Source of the DNA: Kordiimonas sp. SCSIO 12603
GTDB taxonomy: Bacteria; Pseudomonadota; Alphaproteobacteria; Sphingomonadales; Kordiimonadaceae
Direction of reading: 5' to 3'
DNA length: 64,000 nt
NCBI RefSeq assembly: GCF_024398035.1
Contig: NZ_CP073748.1
Coordinates: 239,501 to 303,500 of the forward strand
Positions 26,969-36,715 of this stretch are shown piece after piece. Numbering within the stretch: the stretch's first letter is position 1; the number at the start of each line of letters is the position of its first letter. The notes beneath the pieces are model-generated. The model saw nothing but the letters and a program-made list of their open reading frames with translations, did no database searches and was not told where the DNA came from. The translations under genes were made by a program, and so were the position numbers.

Positions 26969-26971
26969 ATA

Positions 26972-27598
26972 GTGAACAGCGCCGAAACATATCTGAAGGA
27001 AATGCCGCTTGTTGCTATTCTCAGAGGTATAAAACCAGATGAGGTAGTTGCCATTGGTTCAGAGCTTATAAATGCAGGCTTCAAAGCCATTGAAGTGCCT
27101 CTTAATTCACCGGACCCTCTGGAAAGTATTAAAAGACTGGTGAATGCTTTTGGCAGCAAATGCCTTATTGGTGCAGGAACCGTTCTGACACCAGATGCTG
27201 TGGAAGCAGTAGACGGCGCTGGCGGGAAACTGATCGTAACCCCCAACACAGACCCTAATGTAATTGAAAAGGCAGTTAGCCTTGGCTTGCTGCCTATGCC
27301 AGGTATGGCAACCGCTACAGAAGCACTGACAGCGGTGAAGGCAGGGGCAACACATCTGAAACTGTTTCCTGCAGGCACATACGGGAAAGGCCATATTGGC
27401 GCCTTGAAAGCAGTACTGCCAATCAATACAAAAATCTATGCCGTGGGTGGCGTATCGCCAGATAACTTAGCTGAATGGCTTTCTGCTGGCGCTGACGGTG
27501 TGGGCTTTGCTTCAAACCTCTATAAACCGGGCTTAACCGCAGCAGATGTTGCAGAAAATGCAAAACACATGATCACTGCATATAAAACTGCACAGTAA
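26972..27598 (+). CDS. dgoA: 2-dehydro-3-deoxy-6-phosphogalactonate aldolase
   Basis: A class I aldolase of the KDPG/KDPGal family that splits the kinase product to pyruvate and glyceraldehyde-3-phosphate. It has 208 residues. The Schiff-base Lys is in THLKLFPAGTYG; the N-terminal VAILRGIKPDEV and GAGTVLTPDAV segments match DgoA. The start codon is GTG at 26972, with AGGAG six bases upstream. It is followed by the lactonase gene after 11 bases, giving a tight operon. Confidence 0.94.
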   Translation: MNSAETYLKEMPLVAILRGIKPDEVVAIGSELINAGFKAIEVPLNSPDPLESIKRLVNAFGSKCLIGAGTVLTPDAVEAVDGAGGKLIVTPNTDPNVIEKAVSLGLLPMPGMATATEALTAVKAGATHLKLFPAGTYGKGHIGALKAVLPINTKIYAVGGVSPDNLAEWLSAGADGVGFASNLYKPGLTAADVAENAKHMITAYKTAQ

Positions 27599-27609
27599 AA
27601 GAGAGAAAA

Positions 27610-28497
27610 ATGACCGGCGATATTCTTCATAGTGTCCCTGTCCAAAACCAGCTGGGTGAAGGTATTATATGGGATCACCGGACAAGCACCCTTCTCTGGA
27701 CAGACATACTCGGCAAAAGACTATTTCAGATGAAATGGGAAGGCATTGAAATTATTGAGCAAGCCTTGCCTGAAAAACTATGCTCCTTTGGTTTAACACC
27801 CAATCCTGACAGGCTGATAGCAGCTTTTGAAACCGGTCTTGCTTACTTCACAATCAGCACCCAAAAGATTGAGTGGCTGCATAAAATTTACGGCACTGAA
27901 GCCAAAAATACCCGGCTTAACGATGGCCGCGTTGACCGTCATGGTAATTTCTGGGTTGGTGGTATCGTGGAAGATGATAGCGCTCCTACAGCAAAACTCT
28001 ATAAACTTAGCCCTACTGGCAAACTTAGTATTCACCGGGATACGATTGCCATCAGTAACAGCTTGAGCTTTTCTCCGTCCGGTCATGAAATATATTTTGC
28101 TGACACTCCAAATCAATTAATTGAAATCGCAGCACTTGATGGCACATCGCCCCTTATGTGGCATCCTTTCGCAAAAACCGATCCACATGCTTATCCTGAT
28201 GGTGCAACTGTCGACAAAGAAGGAAACCTATGGTCCGCCGAATGGGGTGCTGGACGAATAACAGCCTATACTCCTGAAGGTAAATTACTCACAAGGTACA
28301 ATGTACCAGCAACACAGCCCACCTGCTGCACATTTGCCGGGCCAGAACTCAACTATCTATGCGTTACATCTGCCACGACAGGATTATCCCATGAGGCATT
28401 AGGCAAGACATCTTATGAAGGCAGTATGTTTATTTTAAAGACTAGTTTTACTGGTCTTCCAGAGAGTATTTTTGCAATAAAAAATTACATTTCCTAA
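27610..28497 (+). CDS. SMP-30/gluconolactonase family lactonase
   Basis: A 295-residue six-bladed beta-propeller that hydrolyses aldonolactones to aldonates, the step between the SDR dehydrogenase and the dehydratase. Metal-ligand motifs are visible: NQLGEGIIWD (Glu), LNDGRVDRHGNFWVG (Asn/Asp), ISNSLSFSPSG (Asn) and YPDGATVDKEGNLW (Asp). It is cytoplasmic, as no signal peptide is present. It is the last gene of the dgo operon and converges on the regulator gene. Confidence 0.9.
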   Translation: MTGDILHSVPVQNQLGEGIIWDHRTSTLLWTDILGKRLFQMKWEGIEIIEQALPEKLCSFGLTPNPDRLIAAFETGLAYFTISTQKIEWLHKIYGTEAKNTRLNDGRVDRHGNFWVGGIVEDDSAPTAKLYKLSPTGKLSIHRDTIAISNSLSFSPSGHEIYFADTPNQLIEIAALDGTSPLMWHPFAKTDPHAYPDGATVDKEGNLWSAEWGAGRITAYTPEGKLLTRYNVPATQPTCCTFAGPELNYLCVTSATTGLSHEALGKTSYEGSMFILKTSFTGLPESIFAIKNYIS

Positions 28498-28533
28498 ACA
28501 CCAATACCAGCTACCTATGCTGAGAACAAACTG

Positions 28534-29232
28534 CTACGTTTTTTCAATCAACTCTAGCGCTTCATCAATCAGCTTCTGCATCGCTTCCACTGCAATTTGC
28601 GATTGGCCTGCAGCAATCGCCTCATATACAGCCCTGTGATCAACACTAGACGCACGATCCACACCTTTAAATCTATTCGTAAGCCGAATACTGTAAGTCA
28701 GTGCGCATTTCACCATTTCTTCAAGCTGCTTAAAAAATGGATTATCACTTGCGTTAAGCACAGCTACATGAAAAGCGATATCTGATGCTAGTGGATCATC
28801 CAGCCCCTTTTCTGACGCCTCCATACGCTCAAGCGCTACTGCAATTTGTGCTATCTTTTCTTCATCCATTTTCAAAGCAGCCAATCGGGCAGCTTCCGGC
28901 TCAAAAGCGCGACGGGTTTCCGTGAACTGTTTGATCAAAGTAACTGAAAACTGCCTTTCCAAAAGCCAGGTTAAAACGTCAGGATCAAGCAGGTTCCACT
29001 GCTCTTCGCCAAGTATCCAAGTGCCATGGCGTGGTCGAGCTGCCAGCAACCCCTTCGCTGTAAGCATTTTTATTGCTTCACGAACCGCAGTACGACTTGC
29101 TTCATATTTTACACATAAATCTGCTTCAGTTGGAAAAGCTTCACCACGGGAATACTCCCCAGCGACAATAGCAACGCCTAGCTCATTCACGAGCTGTCGT
29201 GTGAAACTTATACCTCCAGGTCGCAAACTCAT
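28534..29232 (-). CDS. FadR-subfamily GntR transcriptional regulator
   Basis: 232 residues with an N-terminal winged helix (FPTEADLCVKYEASRTAVREAIKMLTAKGLLAARPRHGTWI, about residues 27-68) and a C-terminal FCD ligand domain whose Asp and His metal ligands are in the DIAFHVAVLNASDN and SVDHRAVYEAI stretches. Regulators of this type (for example DgoR) respond to sugar acids and repress the adjacent catabolic genes. It lies convergent at the end of the dgo operon, which it most likely controls. Confidence 0.9.
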   Translation of the reverse strand: MSLRPGGISFTRQLVNELGVAIVAGEYSRGEAFPTEADLCVKYEASRTAVREAIKMLTAKGLLAARPRHGTWILGEEQWNLLDPDVLTWLLERQFSVTLIKQFTETRRAFEPEAARLAALKMDEEKIAQIAVALERMEASEKGLDDPLASDIAFHVAVLNASDNPFFKQLEEMVKCALTYSIRLTNRFKGVDRASSVDHRAVYEAIAAGQSQIAVEAMQKLIDEALELIEKT

Positions 29233-29378
29233 TAAAATCCTCGTTCATAACATTCGCACGACTTATTTCAGGGGAAATAACTTCAATCAAGCCTTGATTA
29301 TATTTTATCAGGCCCCACCAAATTCCTGACGGTGCATATCTTTATTTTTCCTCATCTGAATGTCCAAACCAAGCAGTT

Positions 29379-30683
29379 TTACTGCGAAACACGTTTCCGA
29401 CCGTTCTCTAAAGAAACACCAGCAATAACAAGCCCAATCGCCATAATAGCTATAAATGTGTAGGCGATAGCAGGCATCTGCAACGAGAAATCCACAAGAG
29501 AATGCAGAGCTAATTGCCCCATAATGCATAATATCGCGAGCAGCTGCGCTCTATATCTTTCTGTATACCGCATAGCTTTTTTAATACGCCAAGCGATAGC
29601 AAAGAAAGCCATTAGCAATGCGATAGTAGCTGGTATCCCCACGGTAAAAGCTAATTCAAGATAATCATTATGGGCTCGATCGAAATATATATTTAGGCTA
29701 TTTGTTCGGTATTGCTGGAATATATATTCAAATGAACCGGCACCATGCCCAACCAGTGGACTGTCTTTAATACCCTCTAAAACCATGGGAAATGCGATAG
29801 CCCGACCATCAGTCATTATACCAGAATTCAATCGATTACTTAGGCGTTCGCCGCTTAAAGTGAAAATACCGACAACACTTGCAATCACTATGGACACTAT
29901 TAACAACTTAGACTTCCAAGTATTTCTTTTTGCTTCAATTACTGTGACTAGGATAAACAATCCGGCCATTAAAAACGAAGTAACCACCCCTGCTCGAGAG
30001 CTCGTCAACATCAAAACAACGGCCAGAAAAACTATCTTAATGATAGGTTTCCAGCCACTTGTTAAAAAGAGGTTGATAGTATCTCGGGCATAATAACGAT
30101 CGATGGAATCGCCTTTATTAAACCTAGACAATACTTCCGTTAACTCCATAATAGAGAGGATTAAACCCATACCGGTATAGGCAGCAAAACTATTTTTGTT
30201 AACAAAGGTAGAAGTCAAATCTTTTGTGTAGACTACTTTCTTATACCAGAGAACATACTCATTCCCTGACACATACAAAGCAAAACCAATCGCTGCATAT
30301 ATAAAAATAATATTTAAAATTTTCCCCAGTAATTTCTTCGCATCATCACGCTGTTTCACGACATACAAGACAATCGAGAAAAACAGTAAATAGCTTACCC
30401 CCTGAACAGAGAAAAATGCGGCTTTCTTAGCAATTACGGGTTCAGTAAAGGCAAGTATCTGATAGAAACAAATAGTAAGAAATACCGCTACACCCAACCA
30501 AACAATAGTTGGTACACGCTGAAAAAACATTAAATTAGGCTGTATTTTTCCAAAAAAATTTAATCCAGAGGCTATACAAACTATTATAGCCACATAGGTG
30601 ACCCACATCCATTGCCAAACAGGCCTAGCACTTGCCAACAAAGCTGGTGCTAAAAACAACAGAGCAATAATTAACTTTTGCAC
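29379..30683 (-). CDS. O-antigen ligase/polymerase family (WaaL/Wzy-like) membrane protein
   Basis: 434 residues with about ten to twelve hydrophobic segments and the conserved periplasmic-loop signature of Wzy_C proteins (PLVGHGAGSFEYIF, then FDRAHNDYLELAFTVGI). Members either polymerise repeat units or attach the glycan to a lipid acceptor; the two cannot be separated by sequence alone. The start is GTG at 30683. It is divergent from the WcaJ-like gene and forms one edge of the AT-rich polysaccharide island. Confidence 0.85.
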   Translation of the reverse strand: MQKLIIALLFLAPALLASARPVWQWMWVTYVAIIVCIASGLNFFGKIQPNLMFFQRVPTIVWLGVAVFLTICFYQILAFTEPVIAKKAAFFSVQGVSYLLFFSIVLYVVKQRDDAKKLLGKILNIIFIYAAIGFALYVSGNEYVLWYKKVVYTKDLTSTFVNKNSFAAYTGMGLILSIMELTEVLSRFNKGDSIDRYYARDTINLFLTSGWKPIIKIVFLAVVLMLTSSRAGVVTSFLMAGLFILVTVIEAKRNTWKSKLLIVSIVIASVVGIFTLSGERLSNRLNSGIMTDGRAIAFPMVLEGIKDSPLVGHGAGSFEYIFQQYRTNSLNIYFDRAHNDYLELAFTVGIPATIALLMAFFAIAWRIKKAMRYTERYRAQLLAILCIMGQLALHSLVDFSLQMPAIAYTFIAIMAIGLVIAGVSLENGRKRVSQ

Positions 30684-30757
30684 AGACTCAATCTCATCAT
30701 TATGATATTAGTATTTCAACTTTATTTCATTAGTGTTAATTGATTTAGAGGTCAATC

Positions 30758-32224
30758 ATGAGTACTGATATTGTAGATAACTCAGCCTATACTTCGAATA
30801 CCAAGAACTCAATTAAGAATAAAACCGGCATATTCCAATTATCAGTAAAATTATTTATTATTGATATTATAGCGCTATTCATCACATTCTTTATCCCTTG
30901 GTTCTTTAGAATTGGAATTTGGGGTACATCTATTTCAAGCCTTTATTTAATAGCCTGTCTATTGAGTTTAGGCATATTTACTTTTATGGCTTTTAACGAA
31001 AAGTGCTATCAAGAAGATCGTTTAAAAAAACCTTTTGACGGCATAGTGACTACATCAAAAGCTATTATTTTAACCTTCAGCATTCTATTATTTATCACCT
31101 TCTTGTTGAAAGAAACATCCAGCTTTTCAAGGATCTGGGCTACGACATGGCTTATGCTTTTTCTAAGCTATGTAACTATATCGAGATTTTTTATTGCCAA
31201 ACACATAAAAAAACGCCTTGCATCTGGCATTGGTCTAGAAACCGCAATTATCATCGGAAAAGTTCCAATAGCAGCTGCATTTGAAGCATTCATTAAAGAA
31301 CATGAATTGAACTTTGAACTTGTTGGGTATTCGGCTCAGCGAGAGGAACAAAAACAATATCAGGGTACATTACCATGGCTTGGTCCGTGTGATGAGATTA
31401 GCCAGCACATAAAAAAATATAAAGTAGACCATGTATTTATCGCAGAAGAGCATACGAACAGCCCAAAAATTAAAACGCTCCTGAAAGAAATTAACAAACG
31501 GTCCGTTAACTGTTATCTTGTGCCAGACTTGAAAATGGAAGATGGCTTTGCTTCAAAAAGATATCGAAATTTCGGAGCGTTTTCTGCCGCAGAACTTAGC
31601 AATAAACCTATTGATCGCTGGCCTGCAATCGTAAAACGCATTGAAGATTTAACTTTATCTATTATTGCTTTACTCATTATTTGGCCAGTTCTTCTTATAA
31701 CAGCGCTAGCGATTAAGCTCGAATCTAAAGGACCTGTATTTTTTAAACAACCTAGATATGGTTTTAATAATGAACTTATAAATGTTTATAAATTCCGGTC
31801 GATGTATACTGATATGACAGACCTACACGCAACCCAACAAACTACAAAAGATGACCTACGGGTCACTAAGGTCGGAAAGTTTATCAGAAAAACTAGTATT
31901 GATGAACTTCCTCAACTTTTTAATGTACTAATCGGAAACATGTCACTAGTTGGCCCTCGACCACACGCAGCTCAAACAAAAGCTGCCGGGAAACTATTTG
32001 AAGATGTTGTAGATAACTATGCTATTCGACACCGTGTTAAGCCAGGTATTACGGGCCTTGCGCAAGTAAATGGATGGCGAGGCGAGACAGACACGGAAGA
32101 AAAAATAATTGAGCGTGTTAAACATGACTTAGAATATATGAGAAATTGGTCTTTTACTCTTGATATCTTTATTTTATTTAAAACTGTATATGCCTTAATT
32201 TTTTCTAGTTCAAAAGCTTATTAA
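30758..32224 (+). CDS. Undecaprenyl-phosphate sugar phosphotransferase (WcaJ/WbaP-like)
   Basis: A 488-residue polyprenyl glycosylphosphotransferase that starts repeat-unit synthesis by placing a sugar-1-phosphate on undecaprenyl phosphate. There are four N-terminal transmembrane segments, a central nucleotide-binding-like region (FELVGYSAQRE), a fifth hydrophobic segment (about 298-318) and the C-terminal catalytic domain (KFRSMYTDM, VGKFIRKTSIDELPQLFNVL, MSLVGPRPH, RHRVKPGITGLAQVNGWRGET). The sugar cannot be assigned from sequence. It is the first gene of the plus-strand glycan operon. Confidence 0.93.
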   Translation: MSTDIVDNSAYTSNTKNSIKNKTGIFQLSVKLFIIDIIALFITFFIPWFFRIGIWGTSISSLYLIACLLSLGIFTFMAFNEKCYQEDRLKKPFDGIVTTSKAIILTFSILLFITFLLKETSSFSRIWATTWLMLFLSYVTISRFFIAKHIKKRLASGIGLETAIIIGKVPIAAAFEAFIKEHELNFELVGYSAQREEQKQYQGTLPWLGPCDEISQHIKKYKVDHVFIAEEHTNSPKIKTLLKEINKRSVNCYLVPDLKMEDGFASKRYRNFGAFSAAELSNKPIDRWPAIVKRIEDLTLSIIALLIIWPVLLITALAIKLESKGPVFFKQPRYGFNNELINVYKFRSMYTDMTDLHATQQTTKDDLRVTKVGKFIRKTSIDELPQLFNVLIGNMSLVGPRPHAAQTKAAGKLFEDVVDNYAIRHRVKPGITGLAQVNGWRGETDTEEKIIERVKHDLEYMRNWSFTLDIFILFKTVYALIFSSSKAY

Positions 32225-32256
32225 ATACTCATCAATAGAAAAGAAAAAAACTCTAT

Positions 32257-33351
32257 ATGAAAATACTTCACATTGCTCAAAGAATTCAAGGAGGACTAGC
32301 TAGTTACCTAGAAGAGTTGCTATATTATCAAGAAAAATCTGATTTAATCGAAAATATAATAGTATCCATACCCAACACAGAAAAAGAGTATTTAACAAAA
32401 AACCAAAAAACTCAATATGAATATCATAACTTTATTTTAAGAAATATTTTTACTATGTTTTATTTTTTTGTCTTTTGTAGAAAACTGATTAAAAAATATA
32501 ATCCCGATGTAATACATTTACACTCAGCGTTTGCAGGAGCAATAGGCAGAATCGCTATCATAACTTTACCCAAGAACCAATCAGTAACAATTTATTGTGC
32601 GCATGGTTGGTCTTTTGATATGCCCGTCAGCAGGATAAAAAAATGGCTCTATATAAAAACAGAGCGAATATTGTCGATATATACCGATGTGATCATCAAT
32701 ATTTCCAAGCATGAATACAACCGGGCAGCTACAGAAGGACTACCGAAATCCAAACTCGCATTAATTATGAATGGTACTCAAGACATACAAACAGAAGTCC
32801 AACCATTAAACTTTATAAACCAAACAGAAATGAATTTTGTTTTTATTGGAAGACATGATTTGCAAAAAGGCTTAGACTTTCTATTAAACATCTTCACAAA
32901 TAATAACATTACTGCCAACCTACACATTTTAGGTGAAGCAGTTCTTAATCAAAACAATCAGAAGTCGCTAAAAAAACAAAATATTTTTTTTCACGGCTGG
33001 CAATCTAGAGATAAAGTTGATCAATTTATTACATCGTGTGACGCTGTAATAATGCCATCAAGATGGGAGGGCTTTGGCCTCGTTGCAATTGAAGCAATGA
33101 AATTATCTAAACCAGTAATTGCTAACCCGGTAGGCGCCTTATCAGAAATAATCCAGAATAAAACAAACGGGTATTTTATACCTTTCAGCGAGACCAACAA
33201 AGCCGCAAAGATGATCAACCAAATGGAAAAGTCAGATCTCGCAATATTAGGCAGGAAAGCAAGAAAGACTTACCTAAAATCATATCAAGCAGATAGAATG
33301 GCTGCTGAAATTCAAAGCTGCTACATTGAAGCAATCCGGAATACCAAATAA
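32257..33351 (+). CDS. Glycosyltransferase family 4
   Basis: 364 residues of GT-B fold. The N-terminal acceptor domain contains DVIHLHSAFAGAIGRIA. The C-terminal donor domain has FIGRHDLQKGLDFLL and the EX7E motif in EGFGLVAIEAM, as in retaining GT4 enzymes. It adds one sugar of the repeat unit; donor and acceptor are unknown. Its stop overlaps the ATG of the methyltransferase gene (TAATG), indicating coupled translation. Confidence 0.9.
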   Translation: MKILHIAQRIQGGLASYLEELLYYQEKSDLIENIIVSIPNTEKEYLTKNQKTQYEYHNFILRNIFTMFYFFVFCRKLIKKYNPDVIHLHSAFAGAIGRIAIITLPKNQSVTIYCAHGWSFDMPVSRIKKWLYIKTERILSIYTDVIINISKHEYNRAATEGLPKSKLALIMNGTQDIQTEVQPLNFINQTEMNFVFIGRHDLQKGLDFLLNIFTNNNITANLHILGEAVLNQNNQKSLKKQNIFFHGWQSRDKVDQFITSCDAVIMPSRWEGFGLVAIEAMKLSKPVIANPVGALSEIIQNKTNGYFIPFSETNKAAKMINQMEKSDLAILGRKARKTYLKSYQADRMAAEIQSCYIEAIRNTK

Positions 33352-34298
33352 TGAAAAAAATTATGTTAGAATGCATTTATTGTAGAGGTAAGGTAGAAAT
33401 GACTGATCTTACCTGTATCCAATGTGGTAAATCATATAAAAGCATGATTGATACTTCAGATACAATACCCATTATGATTGATTTTTCTGATAGCGTTTTC
33501 ACAGAAGATTTATATTCCAGCTCTAAAAAAACAGAATACAATCTCCCATCCAGATCTTTTCACTTCAAAGGTATGTTACGAGCACTATATTACAAAGTAA
33601 TTCGCCCTTTTAGCGGAAGCAAAATCAACTTTTCGTATATTAAAAATTTCATTAACCAAAATAATCAAGAAAGTATAAATGTACTAATTATAGGTGGCGG
33701 CACAAAAGGTCATGGAATAGATCAAATCCTCTCGCTAGAGAAAGCCAACATAGTGTCGGTTGATGTTTACCCCTCAAATTATGTTGACATAATTTGTGAT
33801 GGATCCAATTTACCTTTTCCCGACAAATATTTTGATGTTGTAATTACCCAGTCGGTGATCGAACACGTTCTCACCCCACATAAATTAGTAAACGAAATCC
33901 ATAGAGTATTAAATAATAACGGTATAGTTTACGCTGAGACATCCTTTGTACAACAAATACATGAAGGGGCTTATGACTTTAGCCGCTATTCCTTAAGCGG
34001 GCACAGATGGCTATTTAAACATTTCGACGAAATCAAAAGCGGCTGTATTAGCGGCCCAGGTTTTGCGCTTAATTGGGCAATAAAATATTTCATGTTGGGT
34101 GTTACGAGAAGTGAAGCTATCGCAAAACTTAGTAGTTTATTGTTTTTCTGGCTAAACTGGTTTGATTTGATAATTCCACATAAATATAAAAAATTAGGCG
34201 CTGCAGAAGTGTATTTCCTTGGGGAGAAGTCTAACACTAATATAGATCAATATGATATTATTAATTACTTCGATAAAAGCTACAATGAACAAAACTAA
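33351..34298 (+). CDS. SAM-dependent methyltransferase with N-terminal zinc ribbon
   Basis: 315 residues. The first ~40 carry CIYCRG and CIQCGKS, a zinc ribbon reminiscent of the Trm112-like leader of many class I methyltransferases. The SAM-binding region (about 110-200) has motif I VLIIGGGTKGHG, the acidic VSVDVYPS and FDVVITQSVIEHVLTP. By context it methylates a sugar or a glycan end. The class I fold does not settle the acceptor. It overlaps the GT4 gene by one base and the next gene by 14. Confidence 0.83.
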   Translation: MKKIMLECIYCRGKVEMTDLTCIQCGKSYKSMIDTSDTIPIMIDFSDSVFTEDLYSSSKKTEYNLPSRSFHFKGMLRALYYKVIRPFSGSKINFSYIKNFINQNNQESINVLIIGGGTKGHGIDQILSLEKANIVSVDVYPSNYVDIICDGSNLPFPDKYFDVVITQSVIEHVLTPHKLVNEIHRVLNNNGIVYAETSFVQQIHEGAYDFSRYSLSGHRWLFKHFDEIKSGCISGPGFALNWAIKYFMLGVTRSEAIAKLSSLLFFWLNWFDLIIPHKYKKLGAAEVYFLGEKSNTNIDQYDIINYFDKSYNEQN

Positions 34299-35316
34299 TA
34301 TTATATTCCTAGCCAGTATTCTTATTCAGGCTTTAGTAACATTTGTTGTTTTTCCATTGCTTCCAGATAGATTTTCAAGCGACACTAAAAAAGCATTTTA
34401 TTTAGCATCTGAAAATATAGACGAAATAACAGGATCATTCAAAAATATAGCATTCCTTTACTCATATCTACCTCAAGACAGTTATCAAATAATATCATTT
34501 CTTACATCAATATTATTATTGTTTTTTCTTTTTAAAAAAATTCCGGACAACAAGATAAACTGGCAGCATCTCGTTTTTATTTTCCCGAGCCAGTTCTTCG
34601 TACTATCATCTATTAATAAAGATACTTTTGTTTTTATACTCTACCTAACAACGATATACTTAATATATAGTAAGAAATCTTGGAAATATTCTATTATTTT
34701 TCTACTATATTGTTGTTATGCATATCTCTTTAGAAGTTATTTTTTCATCATAACCAGTTTGGCAATTTTATTTATATGTTGGGATAACAATAAAAAAATA
34801 GGGATAACTGTTACTATACCTCTAACTTTAATCTATTTTTTTATTCCAATTGAGTATTTACATTCCATTGCATACCATAGAGACGCGGGAAATCTATATA
34901 GAATGTACTATCTAGATGCCGGAGCTCGAACAGCTTTCCTAAACCCATACCAAACACCAAATCATTTAGAATTTCTTATTAACTATACATATGCCTTTGC
35001 AAGATTGAATTTTCCTGTGGTTTTTAACTTTGAGCTAAGAGAAACAATTATGTTTCTATATAACTCTTCCATTTTCATTTTAATATTTAAAAACTTATCC
35101 TCCATATATGAAGATCAGAACAAGAAACTTATGCTTATATTAGCCACCTCTCACATACTTACTTTAGGTTTATTTGAACCTGATTTGGGATCATATTTTC
35201 GGCATGTGTCACCGCTGGGTATATTCTATATATTCCTAATAAAACCATTGCTAATTAATACTCGACACAATCACTTCTTAAAGGAACAAAAACGAGGCTT
35301 TGATACAAATGGATAA
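34285..35316 (+). CDS. Polytopic membrane protein, possible polysaccharide polymerase (EpsG/Wzy-like)
   Basis: About 343 residues with some nine hydrophobic segments. There is no clear family signature, but the position within a glycan operon, the size and the topology are those of EpsG or Wzy polymerases. Two starts are possible: ATG 34285 (chosen, 14-base overlap with the methyltransferase gene) or ATG 34252 (47-base overlap). The base composition is extremely AT-rich. With the WaaL/Wzy-like protein at 29379, the cluster holds two candidates for polymerase and ligase. Confidence 0.65.
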   Translation: MNKTNIIFLASILIQALVTFVVFPLLPDRFSSDTKKAFYLASENIDEITGSFKNIAFLYSYLPQDSYQIISFLTSILLLFFLFKKIPDNKINWQHLVFIFPSQFFVLSSINKDTFVFILYLTTIYLIYSKKSWKYSIIFLLYCCYAYLFRSYFFIITSLAILFICWDNNKKIGITVTIPLTLIYFFIPIEYLHSIAYHRDAGNLYRMYYLDAGARTAFLNPYQTPNHLEFLINYTYAFARLNFPVVFNFELRETIMFLYNSSIFILIFKNLSSIYEDQNKKLMLILATSHILTLGLFEPDLGSYFRHVSPLGIFYIFLIKPLLINTRHNHFLKEQKRGFDTNG

Positions 35317-35556
35317 GAAGGCTAAATCTAGAGATCATTTATATACATGAAGATATAAAACCATATAATAAACATTGATATTTAGCTGCCTCTAATTGTA
35401 CATCATTTAATCAAATACTAATACTTAACAAACTGATAAAACTACCGAAACAGCTTCTATTTTAACTTAAAGGATAAATACTGATGCTTATAAAAAAGAA
35501 ATCTTCTATTATCTATATAGCGTAAATAGCGATTAAATTACCTATCGAACAGATCA

Positions 35557-36714
35557 ATGTACATGAACAAAACTATACTTAAATTATCTACCAAAAATCC
35601 TATAATAAAATTTATCCGATTTATTTTTATAATCTTTATTTGGGGATTATTCTCTCCCATAAGACTTTTCATACCCAAAAGGAAAAACCTATATCTTTTT
35701 GGAAACAATAAGGGGTCTATTGATAATAGCTATTATTTGATGGATTATCTATCTAAAAACTTTCCAGATCTAGATTGCTTTTGGGTTAATCGAAACTCCA
35801 TGGAGATATATTCTTTACGTTCCATATGGCTACATCTCAGAGCTTCCAAAGTATTCATTGTAAACGGTAAAACAGACATCCTTATATGGTTGGTAGGCCA
35901 CGCAGAAATACACAATTTATGGCATGGTATACCTATGAGGAAAATTAGACTAGACGATGATATGCAGCATGGTTTGAATAAATGGTTTATTGCATTGAGT
36001 GATTGGTTAACCCCAGCTTTTCATTACGTAAATTCTGAGTACGAACGGAATATAATAAAGTCAGCTTTCTTCAGACAAAAAGCAATCCTAGAAACAGGCT
36101 CTCCGCGTACAGATATAATTTTACATCAAAAAGCTGCGAATATAGCTGAAACATCAACTACACCTACCGACATAAAAAAGGTACTGTATGCGCCAACTTG
36201 GCGCCCTTATGATAGTCCCTCCCCCCTTATGTCTGTTGATGACTGTGAATATATCAACAAAGTTTGTCAAAAAAATAACTTAATATTGTATATCCGTGCT
36301 CACTTTTTAGAAAATATTTCAATCGAATCACAAGCTAGGTTCCCTTTGATTCAAATTTGTGACAATGATAACGATGTAAACACCGAACTAGATCAATACG
36401 ACATACTAATATCGGACTATTCTTCAATAATTTTTGATTACTCGTTACTAGATAGACCTATTTTTCTTTATACACCTGACATCGATTTGTACTCTGAAAA
36501 AGTAGGCTTTTACTTAGACTACAAAGATTTTGTGGAAGGCAACAACTATACAAATTGGAAAACCTTGATGAAAGCCTTGAGTTCTTTAACTAATAAAAAG
36601 CTCCTAGAAAACAATCTGGTTTTGAGCTCTAAGTTCAAAAAGCTAGGGCATACTTTTACGGATGCTCGGAATATGAAACGAATTGCCGACTTTGCTATAA
36701 AAGGAAAATTATAA
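35557..36714 (+). CDS. CDP-glycerol glycerophosphotransferase-like protein (TagB/TagF family)
   Basis: 385 residues. The C-terminal GT-B-like domain has the family motifs YAPTWRPY and DILISDYSSIIFDYSLLDRPIFLYTPD, where the conserved Asp/Ser/Ser residues contact CDP-glycerol. A hydrophobic N-terminal stretch (about 18-38) precedes it. In Gram-positives TagB and TagF prime and extend poly(glycerol phosphate) teichoic acid. Here, with the TagD-like gene at 38296, it suggests a glycerol-phosphate substituent or backbone in the surface glycan. The 240 bases before it hold no gene that I can see. No clear RBS; ATG 35563 is an alternative start. Confidence 0.85.
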   Translation: MYMNKTILKLSTKNPIIKFIRFIFIIFIWGLFSPIRLFIPKRKNLYLFGNNKGSIDNSYYLMDYLSKNFPDLDCFWVNRNSMEIYSLRSIWLHLRASKVFIVNGKTDILIWLVGHAEIHNLWHGIPMRKIRLDDDMQHGLNKWFIALSDWLTPAFHYVNSEYERNIIKSAFFRQKAILETGSPRTDIILHQKAANIAETSTTPTDIKKVLYAPTWRPYDSPSPLMSVDDCEYINKVCQKNNLILYIRAHFLENISIESQARFPLIQICDNDNDVNTELDQYDILISDYSSIIFDYSLLDRPIFLYTPDIDLYSEKVGFYLDYKDFVEGNNYTNWKTLMKALSSLTNKKLLENNLVLSSKFKKLGHTFTDARNMKRIADFAIKGKL

Positions 36715-36715
36715 C

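Noticed and set aside
35317-35556. 240-base gap inside the polysaccharide operon as a possible lost gene
   Set aside because: Only very short frames are present and no remnant of a known glycan gene could be read; it may be a degenerate spacer but there is no positive evidence.
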